The position numbers and the translations under genes were made by a program. Positions 23,135-31,400 of a stretch of 64,000 nt of DNA are shown piece by piece. Position 1 is the first letter of the stretch. The number at the start of each line of letters is the position of its first letter. The stretch is from Phytomonospora endophytica. GTDB lineage: Bacteria; Actinomycetota; Actinomycetes; Mycobacteriales; Micromonosporaceae. The stretch is from positions 593,738 to 657,737 of the forward strand of contig NZ_JACHGT010000001.1 of assembly GCF_014202425.1 (NCBI RefSeq), written 5' to 3'. The notes beneath the pieces were generated by a model. It saw only the letters and a list, made by a program, of their open reading frames with translations. It ran no database searches and was not told where the DNA came from.

Positions 23135-25119
23135 TCACCCAGGAGGGGCCGGCACCCGTCGAGGTCCGGCGCACGACAAGGAACTGGGAGCGTCCCGCGC
23201 TCGCCGTGCTCCTGCTGGCCACCGCCGTCGCCTACATCTGGGGCCTGAGCGCGAGCGGCTGGGCGAACTCCTTCTACTCCGCGGCCGTCCAGGCCGGTTC
23301 GGAGAGCTGGCAGGCCTTCTTCTACGGCTCCTCCGACGCCGCCGGCCTCATCACCGTCGACAAGCCGCCCGCGTCCCTGTGGGTCATGGCCCTGTCGGTC
23401 CGCGCCTTCGGGCTCAGCTCGTGGAGCATCCTCGTCCCCCAGGCGCTCATGGGCGTCGCGACCGTCGGCGTCGTCCACGCGGCCGTACGACGACGCTCCA
23501 CGTCCGCCGCCGCCCTCATCGCGGGCGCGGCCATGGCGCTCACACCGGTGGCGGCGCTGATGTTCCGCTTCAACAATCCCGACGCGCTGCTCGTCCTGCT
23601 GCTGACCGTCGCCGCCTACGCCGTGCTGCGCGCGGTCGAACGCGCCGGCACCGCCTGGCTCGTCCTGGCCGGCGCCTGCTTCGGGCTCGCCTTCCTCACT
23701 AAGACGCTCCAGGCCTTCCTGATCCTCCCCGGCTTCGCGATCATCTACCTCATCGTCGCCCCGACGCGCCTGCGCCGGCGACTCGGGCAACTCGCCCTGG
23801 CCGGGCTCACCATGCTCGTCACCGGCGGCTGGTGGGTCGCGATCGTCGAGCTCGTGCCGGCCTCCGCCCGGCCCTACATCGGCGGCTCCCAGAGCAACAG
23901 CTTCCTCGAACTCACCTTCGGCTACAACGGACTCGGCCGCATCAACGGCGAGGAGACCGGCAGCGTCGGCGGCGGCGGAGGCTGGGGCGAGACCGGGATC
24001 GGCCGTCTCTTCGACGCCGAGATCGGCGGCCAGATCGCCTGGCTCATCCCGGCCGCGCTCATCGCGCTCGCCGCCGGGCTCTGGCTGGGCCGGAAGGCCG
24101 CCCGCACCGACCCGGCCCGTGCCGCCTACCTCGTGTGGGGCTCCTGGCTGGTCTCGACCGGTCTCACCTTCAGCCTCATGGCCGGGATTTTCCACGCGTA
24201 CTACACCGTCGCCCTCGCGCCCGCGATCGCCGCGCTCACCGGCATGGGGGCGTACCGGCTGTGGCGCGTCCGGCGGCACATCATCGGCGCCGTCCTCCTC
24301 GCCGTCACCACCGCGGTGACCGCGGGCTGGTCCTTCGTGCTCCTCACGCGCTCGGCCGACTTCCTGCCGTGGCTGCGCTGGGCCGTCCTCGCCGGGGGAG
24401 CCGTCGCCGCCGTCGGTTTCCTGCCGCGCGGACGCCTGCCCGCGACGGTCACCCGCGCGACCGCGATCCTCGCCGTCGTCGTGGCGCTGGCCGGACCGGC
24501 CGCGTACACCGTCGACACCATCGCGACCGCGCACACCGGCTCGATCGTCACCGCCGGGCCGAGCACCGGTGGAGGCGGCATGCCCGGTGGCGGTCCCGGA
24601 GGCAACCGGGGCGGGAATCCCGGCGGCGCGCCTCCCGGTGGTGGCAACGGCAACGGCGGCAATCCCATGGGCGCCCGGGGAGGCGGCGACGGCGGTCCAC
24701 CCGCGGGCGGGTCACCGGGCAACACCGGCACCAACGGAGGCGGCCGTCCCGGAGGCATGAACGGCCTGCTCAACGGCACCGCCGCGAGCGACGAACTCGT
24801 CGCCCTTCTCCAGGCCGACGCGGGCTCCTACGACTGGGCCGCCGCGACCGTCGGTTCCCAGAACGCCGCCGGTTACCAGCTGGCCTCGCGTGAGCCGGTC
24901 ATGGCGCTGGGCGGTTTCAACGGCAGCGATCCGGCGCCGACCCTGGCGCAGTTCCAGCGGTACGTCGCCGACGGTCGCGTGCACTACTTCATCGCGGGCG
25001 GCGGTGGGATGGGCGGCGGTTCCGGCGAGAGCACGACCGGCCAGATCGCCGACTGGGTCGCCGCGAACTACGCGGCCGTCACCGTCGACGGGGTCACCGT
25101 CTACGACCTCACGGCATGA
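23131..25119 (+). CDS. GT39/ArnT-like membrane glycosyltransferase (YkcB-type)
   Basis: GTG 23131, with GGAAAGGA upstream, overlaps the previous stop. The 662-residue protein has about a dozen membrane helices and family features: an early extracytoplasmic acidic loop near the first helix, ITVDKPPASLW and FNNPDALLVLLL. A strongly Gly-rich linker (about 475-545) leads to a C-terminal soluble domain (ELVALLQADAGSYDWAAA; VHYFIAGGGG), typical of YkcB-like members. It should transfer a sugar from a polyprenyl donor to an extracytoplasmic acceptor, probably cell wall or glycoprotein. Acceptor unknown. Confidence 0.88.
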   Translation: MITQEGPAPVEVRRTTRNWERPALAVLLLATAVAYIWGLSASGWANSFYSAAVQAGSESWQAFFYGSSDAAGLITVDKPPASLWVMALSVRAFGLSSWSILVPQALMGVATVGVVHAAVRRRSTSAAALIAGAAMALTPVAALMFRFNNPDALLVLLLTVAAYAVLRAVERAGTAWLVLAGACFGLAFLTKTLQAFLILPGFAIIYLIVAPTRLRRRLGQLALAGLTMLVTGGWWVAIVELVPASARPYIGGSQSNSFLELTFGYNGLGRINGEETGSVGGGGGWGETGIGRLFDAEIGGQIAWLIPAALIALAAGLWLGRKAARTDPARAAYLVWGSWLVSTGLTFSLMAGIFHAYYTVALAPAIAALTGMGAYRLWRVRRHIIGAVLLAVTTAVTAGWSFVLLTRSADFLPWLRWAVLAGGAVAAVGFLPRGRLPATVTRATAILAVVVALAGPAAYTVDTIATAHTGSIVTAGPSTGGGGMPGGGPGGNRGGNPGGAPPGGGNGNGGNPMGARGGGDGGPPAGGSPGNTGTNGGGRPGGMNGLLNGTAASDELVALLQADAGSYDWAAATVGSQNAAGYQLASREPVMALGGFNGSDPAPTLAQFQRYVADGRVHYFIAGGGGMGGGSGESTTGQIADWVAANYAAVTVDGVTVYDLTA

Positions 25120-25123
25120 GGAG

Positions 25124-25155
25124 GCGGCTCACCGGCGGAAACTCCGGTGAGCCGC
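25124..25155. terminator. 12-bp hairpin terminator after the GT39 gene
   Basis: GCGGCTCACCGG (25124-25135) pairs perfectly with CCGGTGAGCCGC (25144-25155). It begins 4 bp past the GT39 stop. Confidence 0.85.
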
Positions 25156-25159
25156 TGGT

Positions 25160-25187
25160 CTCCGGCGGGCCGACACGCCCGCCGGAG
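25160..25187. terminator. 11-bp hairpin terminator after the ABC permease gene
   Basis: CTCCGGCGGGC (25160-25170) pairs perfectly with GCCCGCCGGAG (25177-25187). It sits 5 bp past the minus-strand permease stop, back to back with the GT39 terminator. Confidence 0.8.
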
Positions 25188-25192
25188 GGTTC

Positions 25193-26791
25193 CTATCCGG
25201 CCGTGGCGAGGTCGCGCCTGCGGAACCCGTAGAGTCCCGCCGCGCACAACACCGCGGCGATGCCGACGAGCCAGATGAGCGGGGTCGCCGTGAACGCCTC
25301 GCCGCCGGTCTTCGGGATGTGGGTGAAGGGTGAGACGTCCATCGCGCCCTGCGAGAGCTCCAGGATCGGCCCGAGCTGACCGAGCAGCACGAACACCACC
25401 AGGGCCGCCCAGGCCGCCGCGATCAGCCGCGGCAGGAAACCGAAGAGCAGCAACGCGAAACCGGTCAGGACCCACACCGCCGGCAGCTGCACCAGGGAGC
25501 TTCGCACGCTCGTGCCGACCTGTCCGCCGACGTCGTCGATGGCGAGCCCGTAGATCAGGCCCATCACCGTACCGCCGACCAGCAGCAGGAGCGCCGGGCC
25601 GAGGACGGCGAAGACCAGGTGGCTCACGGCCCATCTGACGCGCCCGACCGCGGTGGCCAGGACCGGTTCGGCGAGCAGCCCGGTCTCCTCGGAGCGCAGC
25701 CGCAGCGCCGCCTGGATCGAGTAGACCGAGACGATCAGCGCGACCATGCCCATGACCAGGTCCATGTAGACCTCGACGAGGGTGCCCTGGCCGAGCTTGC
25801 GGACGATCTCCTCCATTTCCGGGTTGGCCCCGAAGATGTCGTCGACCCCGTTGGCGACGCCGCCGAAGATCGCGCCGAGGAAGACGAAACCCCCGATCCA
25901 GCCGTAGAGCAGACCGCGTTGCAGCCGCCATGCCAGGGCGAGCGGTGTGCCCAGGCTCGCGGCGCCGCGGGCCGGTCCCGGGCGGGGTGCGACGAGTCCG
26001 GCGCCGAAGTCGCGGCGGAGGTTGAGGACGTAGGCGACCACGCCGACCACGAGCGCCACGCCGAGGAACAGGCCGGCGACCCACCACTGCTCGCCCGCGT
26101 AAGGCTTGAGCCGCGCGGCCCAGCCGGTGGGGGAGAGCCAGGACAGCCAGCCGAGGCCCTCGGAGGTGTCGCCCAGTGCCCGCAGGAGGTAGGTCGCGCC
26201 CAGCACGATTCCCGCCAGGGCGTTGGCGAAGCGCGCCGACTCGGTGATCTGAGCGGTGAGCCCGGCGATGGTCGCGAAGAGGATGCCGGACAGGGCCAGA
26301 CCGAGGGCGAAGGCGAGCGAGCCCGTGGTCTCGAAACCGGCGCCGGTGAGGATCCCGGTCACCGCCGCCGCGAGGAGAAGGTTGGCGCCGAAGACGACGA
26401 TCAGGCTCGACGTGAGCGGTGCGAGCCGCCCGACGACGCCGGCGCTGACCAGTTCGAGGCGGCCGCTCTCCTCTTCGGCGCGGGTGTGCCGGGTGACGAT
26501 CAGCAGGCTCATCAGCGCGACGAACACGCCGATCGTGGCACCGTAACGCCAGGCGAACAGCGCGTCGGCGGTGTCGCCGTAGTTGATCCCGTAGATGGCC
26601 TTGAAGGTCGGGTTGGTGCCGATCTGCGAGATGATCGACGCCCGCTCCTCCGGCGTGTCGTACAGCGCCCCCCAGGCCGAGGCCGAGGACTGCACGATGA
26701 CGATGAAGAGCACCAGCCAGATCGGCAGCAGCCAGCGGTCGCGACGCAGCGCGAGCCGGATCAGGGAGCCGGTGCCCGCCAGAGCGGTCAT
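25193..26791 (-). CDS. ABC exporter permease, 12-helix type
   Basis: The 532-residue membrane protein contains two six-helix halves ([18 protein letters not shown] opening; a second set starting [19 protein letters not shown]). It matches actinobacterial drug-exporter permeases that pair with a separate ATPase. The ATG at 26791 overlaps the ATPase stop as ATGA. With the adjacent MarR/GbsR-type regulator this suggests antibiotic or toxic-lipid efflux; substrate not determinable. Confidence 0.9.
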   Translation of the reverse strand: MTALAGTGSLIRLALRRDRWLLPIWLVLFIVIVQSSASAWGALYDTPEERASIISQIGTNPTFKAIYGINYGDTADALFAWRYGATIGVFVALMSLLIVTRHTRAEEESGRLELVSAGVVGRLAPLTSSLIVVFGANLLLAAAVTGILTGAGFETTGSLAFALGLALSGILFATIAGLTAQITESARFANALAGIVLGATYLLRALGDTSEGLGWLSWLSPTGWAARLKPYAGEQWWVAGLFLGVALVVGVVAYVLNLRRDFGAGLVAPRPGPARGAASLGTPLALAWRLQRGLLYGWIGGFVFLGAIFGGVANGVDDIFGANPEMEEIVRKLGQGTLVEVYMDLVMGMVALIVSVYSIQAALRLRSEETGLLAEPVLATAVGRVRWAVSHLVFAVLGPALLLLVGGTVMGLIYGLAIDDVGGQVGTSVRSSLVQLPAVWVLTGFALLLFGFLPRLIAAAWAALVVFVLLGQLGPILELSQGAMDVSPFTHIPKTGGEAFTATPLIWLVGIAAVLCAAGLYGFRRRDLATAG

Positions 26792-27693
26792 GCCGTCCGC
26801 CCCCCGTTGAGCTCGTCCTCGTAGTGCCGCAGGAACAGCTCTTCGAGGGTCGGCGGCTGGCTGGTGAGGCTGCGCACGCCGAAGGACGTGACGGCCTTGA
26901 GCGCGGCGTCGAGCTCGTGCGTGTCGACCTCGAACTTGACGTTGTGCCCGTCGACGACGAGGTCGTGCACACCCGACAGGGCGTCCAGGCCGGTGGGCCG
27001 CACGGCGAGCTCGGCCGCGATGGAGGTGCGCGTCAGGTGCCGCAGGTCGGACAGCGTGCCCGTCTCGACGGTCCTGCCGTTGCGGATGATGCTCACCCGG
27101 TCGCACAGGGACTCGACCTCGGCGAGGATGTGGCTGGACAGCAGGACCGTCCGGCCGCCTTCCTTCTCCTCCTTGATGCAGTCCTGGAAGATCGCCTCCA
27201 TGAGCGGATCGAGGCCCGAGGTCGGCTCGTCGAGCAGGAGGAGTTCGACGTCGGAGGCGAGGGCGGCGATGAGGCCGACCTTCTGCCGGTTGCCCTTGGA
27301 GTAGGTGCGGGCCTTCTTGCGGGGGTCGAGCTCGAAGCGTTCGATGAGCTCGTCGCGGCGGGCCTTGTTGAGTCCGCCGCGCAGGCGGCCGAGGAGGTCG
27401 ATGATCTCCCCGCCGGACAGGCCGGGCCACAGGGTGACGTCGCCGGACACGTACGCGAGCCGCCGGTGCAGGGTCGTGGCGTCACGCCATGGATCGCCGC
27501 CGAGCAGGGTGGCCGTGCCGGAGTCGGCGCGCAGCAGGCCGAGCAGGACGCGGATGGTGGTCGACTTCCCGGCCCCGTTCGGGCCGAGGAAGCCGTGGAC
27601 CTCTCCGGTCGCGACCGAGAGGTCGAGGCCGTCGAGGGCGTGTGTGCGGCCGAAGTGCTTGTGCACTCCTGATACGGAAATGGCTGTATCCAT
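26788..27693 (-). CDS. ABC transporter ATP-binding protein
   Basis: The 301-residue ATPase has Walker [10 protein letters not shown], signature [11 protein letters not shown] (the SKGN variant usual in drug-exporter ATPases), Walker [13 protein letters not shown] and switch SSHI. A C-terminal extension of about 80 residues follows. It is first in a two-gene operon and coupled to the permease. ATG 27693 lies 115 bp from the divergent regulator start, with the operator-like palindrome between. Confidence 0.93.
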   Translation of the reverse strand: MDTAISVSGVHKHFGRTHALDGLDLSVATGEVHGFLGPNGAGKSTTIRVLLGLLRADSGTATLLGGDPWRDATTLHRRLAYVSGDVTLWPGLSGGEIIDLLGRLRGGLNKARRDELIERFELDPRKKARTYSKGNRQKVGLIAALASDVELLLLDEPTSGLDPLMEAIFQDCIKEEKEGGRTVLLSSHILAEVESLCDRVSIIRNGRTVETGTLSDLRHLTRTSIAAELAVRPTGLDALSGVHDLVVDGHNVKFEVDTHELDAALKAVTSFGVRSLTSQPPTLEELFLRHYEDELNGGRTA

Positions 27694-27712
27694 GCCATCG
27701 ACGCTACACTAG

Positions 27713-27737
27713 TTTCACAAATTCATGAAAGTTGTGA
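27713..27737. promoter_or_regulatory. AT-rich operator candidate between ABC operon and MarR/GbsR gene
   Basis: TCACAA (27715-27720) and TTGTGA (27732-27737) form an inverted repeat, with TTTCA (27713-27717) and TGAAA (27726-27730) nested inside the same AT-rich patch, just upstream of the ABC ATPase start. This fits a dimeric winged-helix repressor site. Confidence 0.5.
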
Positions 27738-27808
27738 CGCGTCAATATCCCGTCAAGATCATCGCGACGGTTAACCTTGCCAGGGTTTGCGGAGACGAGG
27801 GGGCGAAA

Positions 27809-28297
27809 ATGCCAGAAACGACACCGACGCCCGGTGAGCGGGCGAACAGGGCCGCGGAGTTCCGGGAGAGCCTCGCCTCCCAGTTCGTCGTGGCGGGGAT
27901 GGCCCGCATGCCCGCCCGCGTGATGTGCGCGCTGCTGACCACCGACGCCGACGGCATGACCGCCGCCGAACTCGCCGAGGCGCTCCAGGCCAGCCCGGCG
28001 GCCATCTCCGGTGCCGTGCGCTACCTGACCCAGACCGACATGATCCGCAGGGACCGCGAACCGGGCTCGCGCCGGGACGTGTTCCGGCTCTTCGAGGACC
28101 CGTTCGCCTCGATGCTGCGCAGGCGCGACGACATCCTCAAGCTCTGGGGCGACAAGATGCGGGAGGGTTCCGACGTCCTCGGCGACGGCACGCCCGCGGG
28201 CCGCCGCCTGGCCGGTGCCGCCGAGACCTTCTCCCTGATGCACATGCTGCTTCCCCGGATGCTGGACGAGGTCGACCGGATGCGGCGGAAGGGCTGA
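27809..28297 (+). CDS. MarR/GbsR-family transcriptional regulator
   Basis: The 162-residue winged-helix protein contains ARVMCALLTTDADGMTAAELAEALQASPAAISGAVRYL and a C-terminal helical dimer region (LKLWGDKMREGSDVL; MLLPRMLDEVDRM), as in GbsR-like regulators divergent from ABC exporters. ATG 27809 follows GAGGGGG; an ATG at 27725 would start inside the promoter. It most likely represses the divergent ABC operon through the palindrome at 27713-27737. Confidence 0.85.
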   Translation: MPETTPTPGERANRAAEFRESLASQFVVAGMARMPARVMCALLTTDADGMTAAELAEALQASPAAISGAVRYLTQTDMIRRDREPGSRRDVFRLFEDPFASMLRRRDDILKLWGDKMREGSDVLGDGTPAGRRLAGAAETFSLMHMLLPRMLDEVDRMRRKG

Positions 28298-28300
28298 GGT

Positions 28301-29845
28301 CTAGTACCCGACCGCGCCGCCCACGACCGCGCGCGGATCGCTCGCACCCGCGCGCATGCCCTCGCCCGTGATCTCGATCAGCTGCGCGTGCCCGTAGGTC
28401 GCCGCCGTGCGCGCCACGCGGTGCCCGCGTTCGGTGAGGGCGTCCCACGACGCGGGCGCGGCCTCCTCCAGCTCGATCGGCGCGTCGGCGTCGGCCCAGG
28501 TGTCGAAACCGGTGACGTTGCCGACCCGCCAGCGTGGGGCGTCCATCGCGGTGCCCGCCGACTGCCCGTCGCGCAGGACCCGCGTGAGCAGCTGGAGCAG
28601 GATCTGCGGTTGCGTGTCGCCGCCCATCGTGCCGGTCACCGCCCGCAGCGAACCGTCGGGACGGGTGACGAGCGCGGGGGCGAGAGTGTGCGGCGGCCGG
28701 CGCCCGGGCCGGTACTCGGCGGCGTGACCGTCGGCGAGGTTGAAGCCGAGCCCGCGGTTGTGCAGGCCGATGCCGGTGGCGGGCTCGAACAGCCCGGAAC
28801 CGAAGCCCGAGGCGTTCGACTGGATGAGCGAAACGCCCATGCCGTCGGCGTCGACGGCGCAGAGGTAGGTCGTGTCGCCGTCACCGGTGAGGTCGCGGAC
28901 GTCGAGGCGGCGGTCCGGGTCGATCGCGTCCCGCCGGGCCGACACCGACGCCGGGTCCAGCAGCGAGGCCAGGTCGGCGTTCTCGTGCAGCACCTCCGGC
29001 CGGTCGTACCCGGCGACGCGCGCCGACTCGATCAGCAGATGCGCCCAAGCGGCGCTGTCGGGGTCGGCGGGCAGGGGCAGCCCGTCGGCGACGGCCAGCG
29101 CCAGCAACAGCAGGTAGCCCTGCGAGCTCGCGCCGATCGTCCACACGTCGTGTCCGAGCGCCCGCACCCGCAGCGGGTCCACCCAGTCGGCGAACCCTCG
29201 CGCCAGGTCTTCGGCGACGTACTCGCCGCCGCCCAGCGCGATCAGCCCTTCCCCGAACTCGCCGCCGTAGAAGGCCTCACGCCCGCCCGCGGCGATCGCG
29301 CGCAGGGTGCGCCCGACCCCCGGGCGCCGTACCGTCGCACCCGGCGCGGTGGCGGCGATCAGGTCGCGTGCGTGCGGGTTGGCGGCCACCCGCTCGACGG
29401 CGCCGACCAGCAGCGGCGAGGCCGGGAAACCGTCCTCGGCGTAACCGATGGCCGTGGCGAACAGCTCGTCGAGCGGCAGCTTCCCGTAGCGCCCGTGCAG
29501 CGCCGCCCACCCGTCGACGCAGCCGGGGACGGTGACCGCGCGGATGTCGCCGAACAGCGGCATCGAGGTGTGTCCCTCGGCTCGCAGGCGTTCGGGATCG
29601 GCGCCCGAACCGGCCCGTCCCGATGAGTTCAGCGCGGCCGGCGGCCCGTCGCCGTGGTGGACCAAGGCGAAGAGGTCCCCGCCCAGGCCGCAGAGGTGAG
29701 GGGCCGTCACGGCCAGGACGGCGTTGGTCGCGATCGCCGCGTCGACGGCCGAGCCGCCCGCGCGCATGGCCGCGACGCCGGCCGAGGAGGCCAGCCGGTC
29801 GGCCGAGCAGACCATTCCATGGGGAGCGTGCTGGGTGCCGGTCAC
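28301..29845 (-). CDS. Gamma-glutamyltransferase family Ntn-hydrolase
   Basis: The product (514 residues from GTG 29845) has the GGT layout: N-terminal ASSAGVAAMRAGGSAVDAAI, CGLGGDLFALV, then the autocleavage site DTTYLCAVD near residue 323, whose first Thr after Asp should be the nucleophile, and GTMGGDTQPQI near the end. There is no signal peptide, so it is probably cytoplasmic and may hydrolyse gamma-glutamyl compounds. GTG 29845 with AGGGTGG upstream is preferred over ATG 29875. The stop lies 3 bp beyond the convergent MarR stop. Confidence 0.88.
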   Translation of the reverse strand: MTGTQHAPHGMVCSADRLASSAGVAAMRAGGSAVDAAIATNAVLAVTAPHLCGLGGDLFALVHHGDGPPAALNSSGRAGSGADPERLRAEGHTSMPLFGDIRAVTVPGCVDGWAALHGRYGKLPLDELFATAIGYAEDGFPASPLLVGAVERVAANPHARDLIAATAPGATVRRPGVGRTLRAIAAGGREAFYGGEFGEGLIALGGGEYVAEDLARGFADWVDPLRVRALGHDVWTIGASSQGYLLLLALAVADGLPLPADPDSAAWAHLLIESARVAGYDRPEVLHENADLASLLDPASVSARRDAIDPDRRLDVRDLTGDGDTTYLCAVDADGMGVSLIQSNASGFGSGLFEPATGIGLHNRGLGFNLADGHAAEYRPGRRPPHTLAPALVTRPDGSLRAVTGTMGGDTQPQILLQLLTRVLRDGQSAGTAMDAPRWRVGNVTGFDTWADADAPIELEEAAPASWDALTERGHRVARTAATYGHAQLIEITGEGMRAGASDPRAVVGGAVGY

Positions 29846-29884
29846 GCCCGCCACCCTACCGAGATCATTCGCCATAATCGACCG

Positions 29885-30709
29885 GTGACCTTGCCCCGCC
29901 TGATGGCCACCGACCTCGACGGCACCCTCATCCTCCCCGACCACACGATCTCCCCGCGCACCCGCGCGGCACTGACCGCCGCCCGCGCCGCCGGGATGAC
30001 CCTGGTCGCCGTGACGGCCAGGCCGCCTCGCGCGATCCGCGAGATCGCCGACCTCGTCGCGTACTGCGACGTGGCCATCTGCTCCAACGGCGCCCTGGTC
30101 GTCGACCTCAGCACCGGGGACGTCCTCGACACCCGCGTCCTCTCCGTCCCCGTCGCCCGCAAGGCCGCGGAGGTGCTCGGGGCGGTCCTGCCACACGCGC
30201 GTTTCGGTGTCGAGACCGGTTTCGAGGTCGTCGCCGAGGCCGGTTACAGCCGTGTCGACAGCATCGGCGACCGCCACGTCCACACCGAGACCCTCGACGA
30301 GGTGTGGGATACCGCCGCCCAGATCGTGAAGCTCCTGGCCCACTCCGCCGTGGACGACGTCGACGACATGCTCGCCGCCGCCCTCCTGGCCGCACCCGCC
30401 GACGTCGTGGTGAGCCACTCCGGCGGGAGGGGCCTCCTGGAGGTCAGCGCCGCCGGGGTCACCAAGGCCAGCACGCTGGCAGCCTTCGCCGAGGCGCGCG
30501 GCATGACCGCCGCCGAGGTCGTCGCCTTCGGCGACATGCCCAACGACATCCCGATGCTCACCTGGGCCGGCCGCGCACACGCGATGGGCAACGCCCACCC
30601 CGACGTCCTCGCGGCCGTCCCGGAACGCACGCTCTCCTGCACCGACGACGGTGTCGCGGTCGTGCTGGAGGCGCTGCTGTCAGGCGATCCGCTCCGACCA
30701 GTCGCGTAG
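29885..30709 (+). CDS. HAD-superfamily hydrolase (Cof type)
   Basis: The 274-residue protein has motif I MATDLDGTLI, motif II VAVTARPP, a C2B-type cap domain, a Lys in VTKAST and motif IV FGDMPNDIPML. Cof-type enzymes dephosphorylate sugar phosphates or nucleotides. GTG 29885 or ATG 29903 could start it. It is divergent from the GGT gene, with 39 bp between the chosen starts, and overlaps the convergent kinase gene by 30 bp. Confidence 0.9.
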   Translation: MTLPRLMATDLDGTLILPDHTISPRTRAALTAARAAGMTLVAVTARPPRAIREIADLVAYCDVAICSNGALVVDLSTGDVLDTRVLSVPVARKAAEVLGAVLPHARFGVETGFEVVAEAGYSRVDSIGDRHVHTETLDEVWDTAAQIVKLLAHSAVDDVDDMLAAALLAAPADVVVSHSGGRGLLEVSAAGVTKASTLAAFAEARGMTAAEVVAFGDMPNDIPMLTWAGRAHAMGNAHPDVLAAVPERTLSCTDDGVAVVLEALLSGDPLRPVA

Positions 30710-31357
30710 CCGCCGCTTTTCCTCCGGGCTGGTGTTGCGGTCGTCGAGCCGCCGCTGGATGGCCGCCCGCACGAGCTCGTCGGTCGCCTCGTGCTCGACG
30801 GCGATCAGGAAGGCCGTGAGCAGCGGTGTCCTCATCGCCGCGATCAGCGCGCGCGTCCACCACGGCACCGGCGGCCGCATGGCGCTGAGCAGCACCATCA
30901 CCGAGGCGACGTCAAGGCCCGGTTCGCCCGCACGGGCCGTGCACCAGTCGATGACGACGGGCCCGTCACCGGTCATGATCACGTTGTCGGGATGCAGGTC
31001 GAGGTGCAGGACGCGGTCGTCGCTTCCGGCCTCGAAGCCCTCGACGCGCGCCAGCCAGGGCGGTGCGGGGATGGTGTGCAGCCGGTTGTGCAGACCGGCC
31101 AGCGTCCGGGCGAACGCGGTGATCCGATGCGGCGCCCGCGCGCCCATCGCCGTCATGGTGCGGCCGTACAAGCGGTCGAGGACCATGTCGGTCCCGTCGA
31201 CGTCGTGCACGGCCGGCACCGGATAGTCGTGGTCGGCGAGATAGTTCATCAGGCGGGCCTCGGTCTCCGTCGGCCCGCCCTGGCGGTAGCGGCGCAGCAC
31301 CCGGCGCTCGTCGAGGGCGTACACGTCGGCATCGCGGCCTCTTCCGATCAGTTCCAC
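30680..31357 (-). CDS. Aminoglycoside-phosphotransferase-fold kinase
   Basis: The 225-residue product has a glycine-poor kinase start (ELIGRGRDADVYALDERRVLRRY), the catalytic loop HLDLHPDNVIM (HxDxxxxN) and the metal Asp in VVIDWCTA, as in the APH/choline kinase family. The small size and lack of a resistance-specific signature point to a metabolic or unknown substrate. GTG 31357 is the best start, although no clear SD precedes it. Confidence 0.82.
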   Translation of the reverse strand: MELIGRGRDADVYALDERRVLRRYRQGGPTETEARLMNYLADHDYPVPAVHDVDGTDMVLDRLYGRTMTAMGARAPHRITAFARTLAGLHNRLHTIPAPPWLARVEGFEAGSDDRVLHLDLHPDNVIMTGDGPVVIDWCTARAGEPGLDVASVMVLLSAMRPPVPWWTRALIAAMRTPLLTAFLIAVEHEATDELVRAAIQRRLDDRNTSPEEKRRLRDWSERIA

Positions 31358-31400
31358 GCCGGCAATAATGCCCGGGGAAGCACGCGATGCCGACCCCGGC

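Noticed and set aside
28301..30598. 765-residue extension of the gamma-glutamyltransferase frame
   Set aside because: The upstream part lies antisense to the HAD hydrolase gene and is Gly/Asp/Val-rich; the enzyme is complete from 29845.
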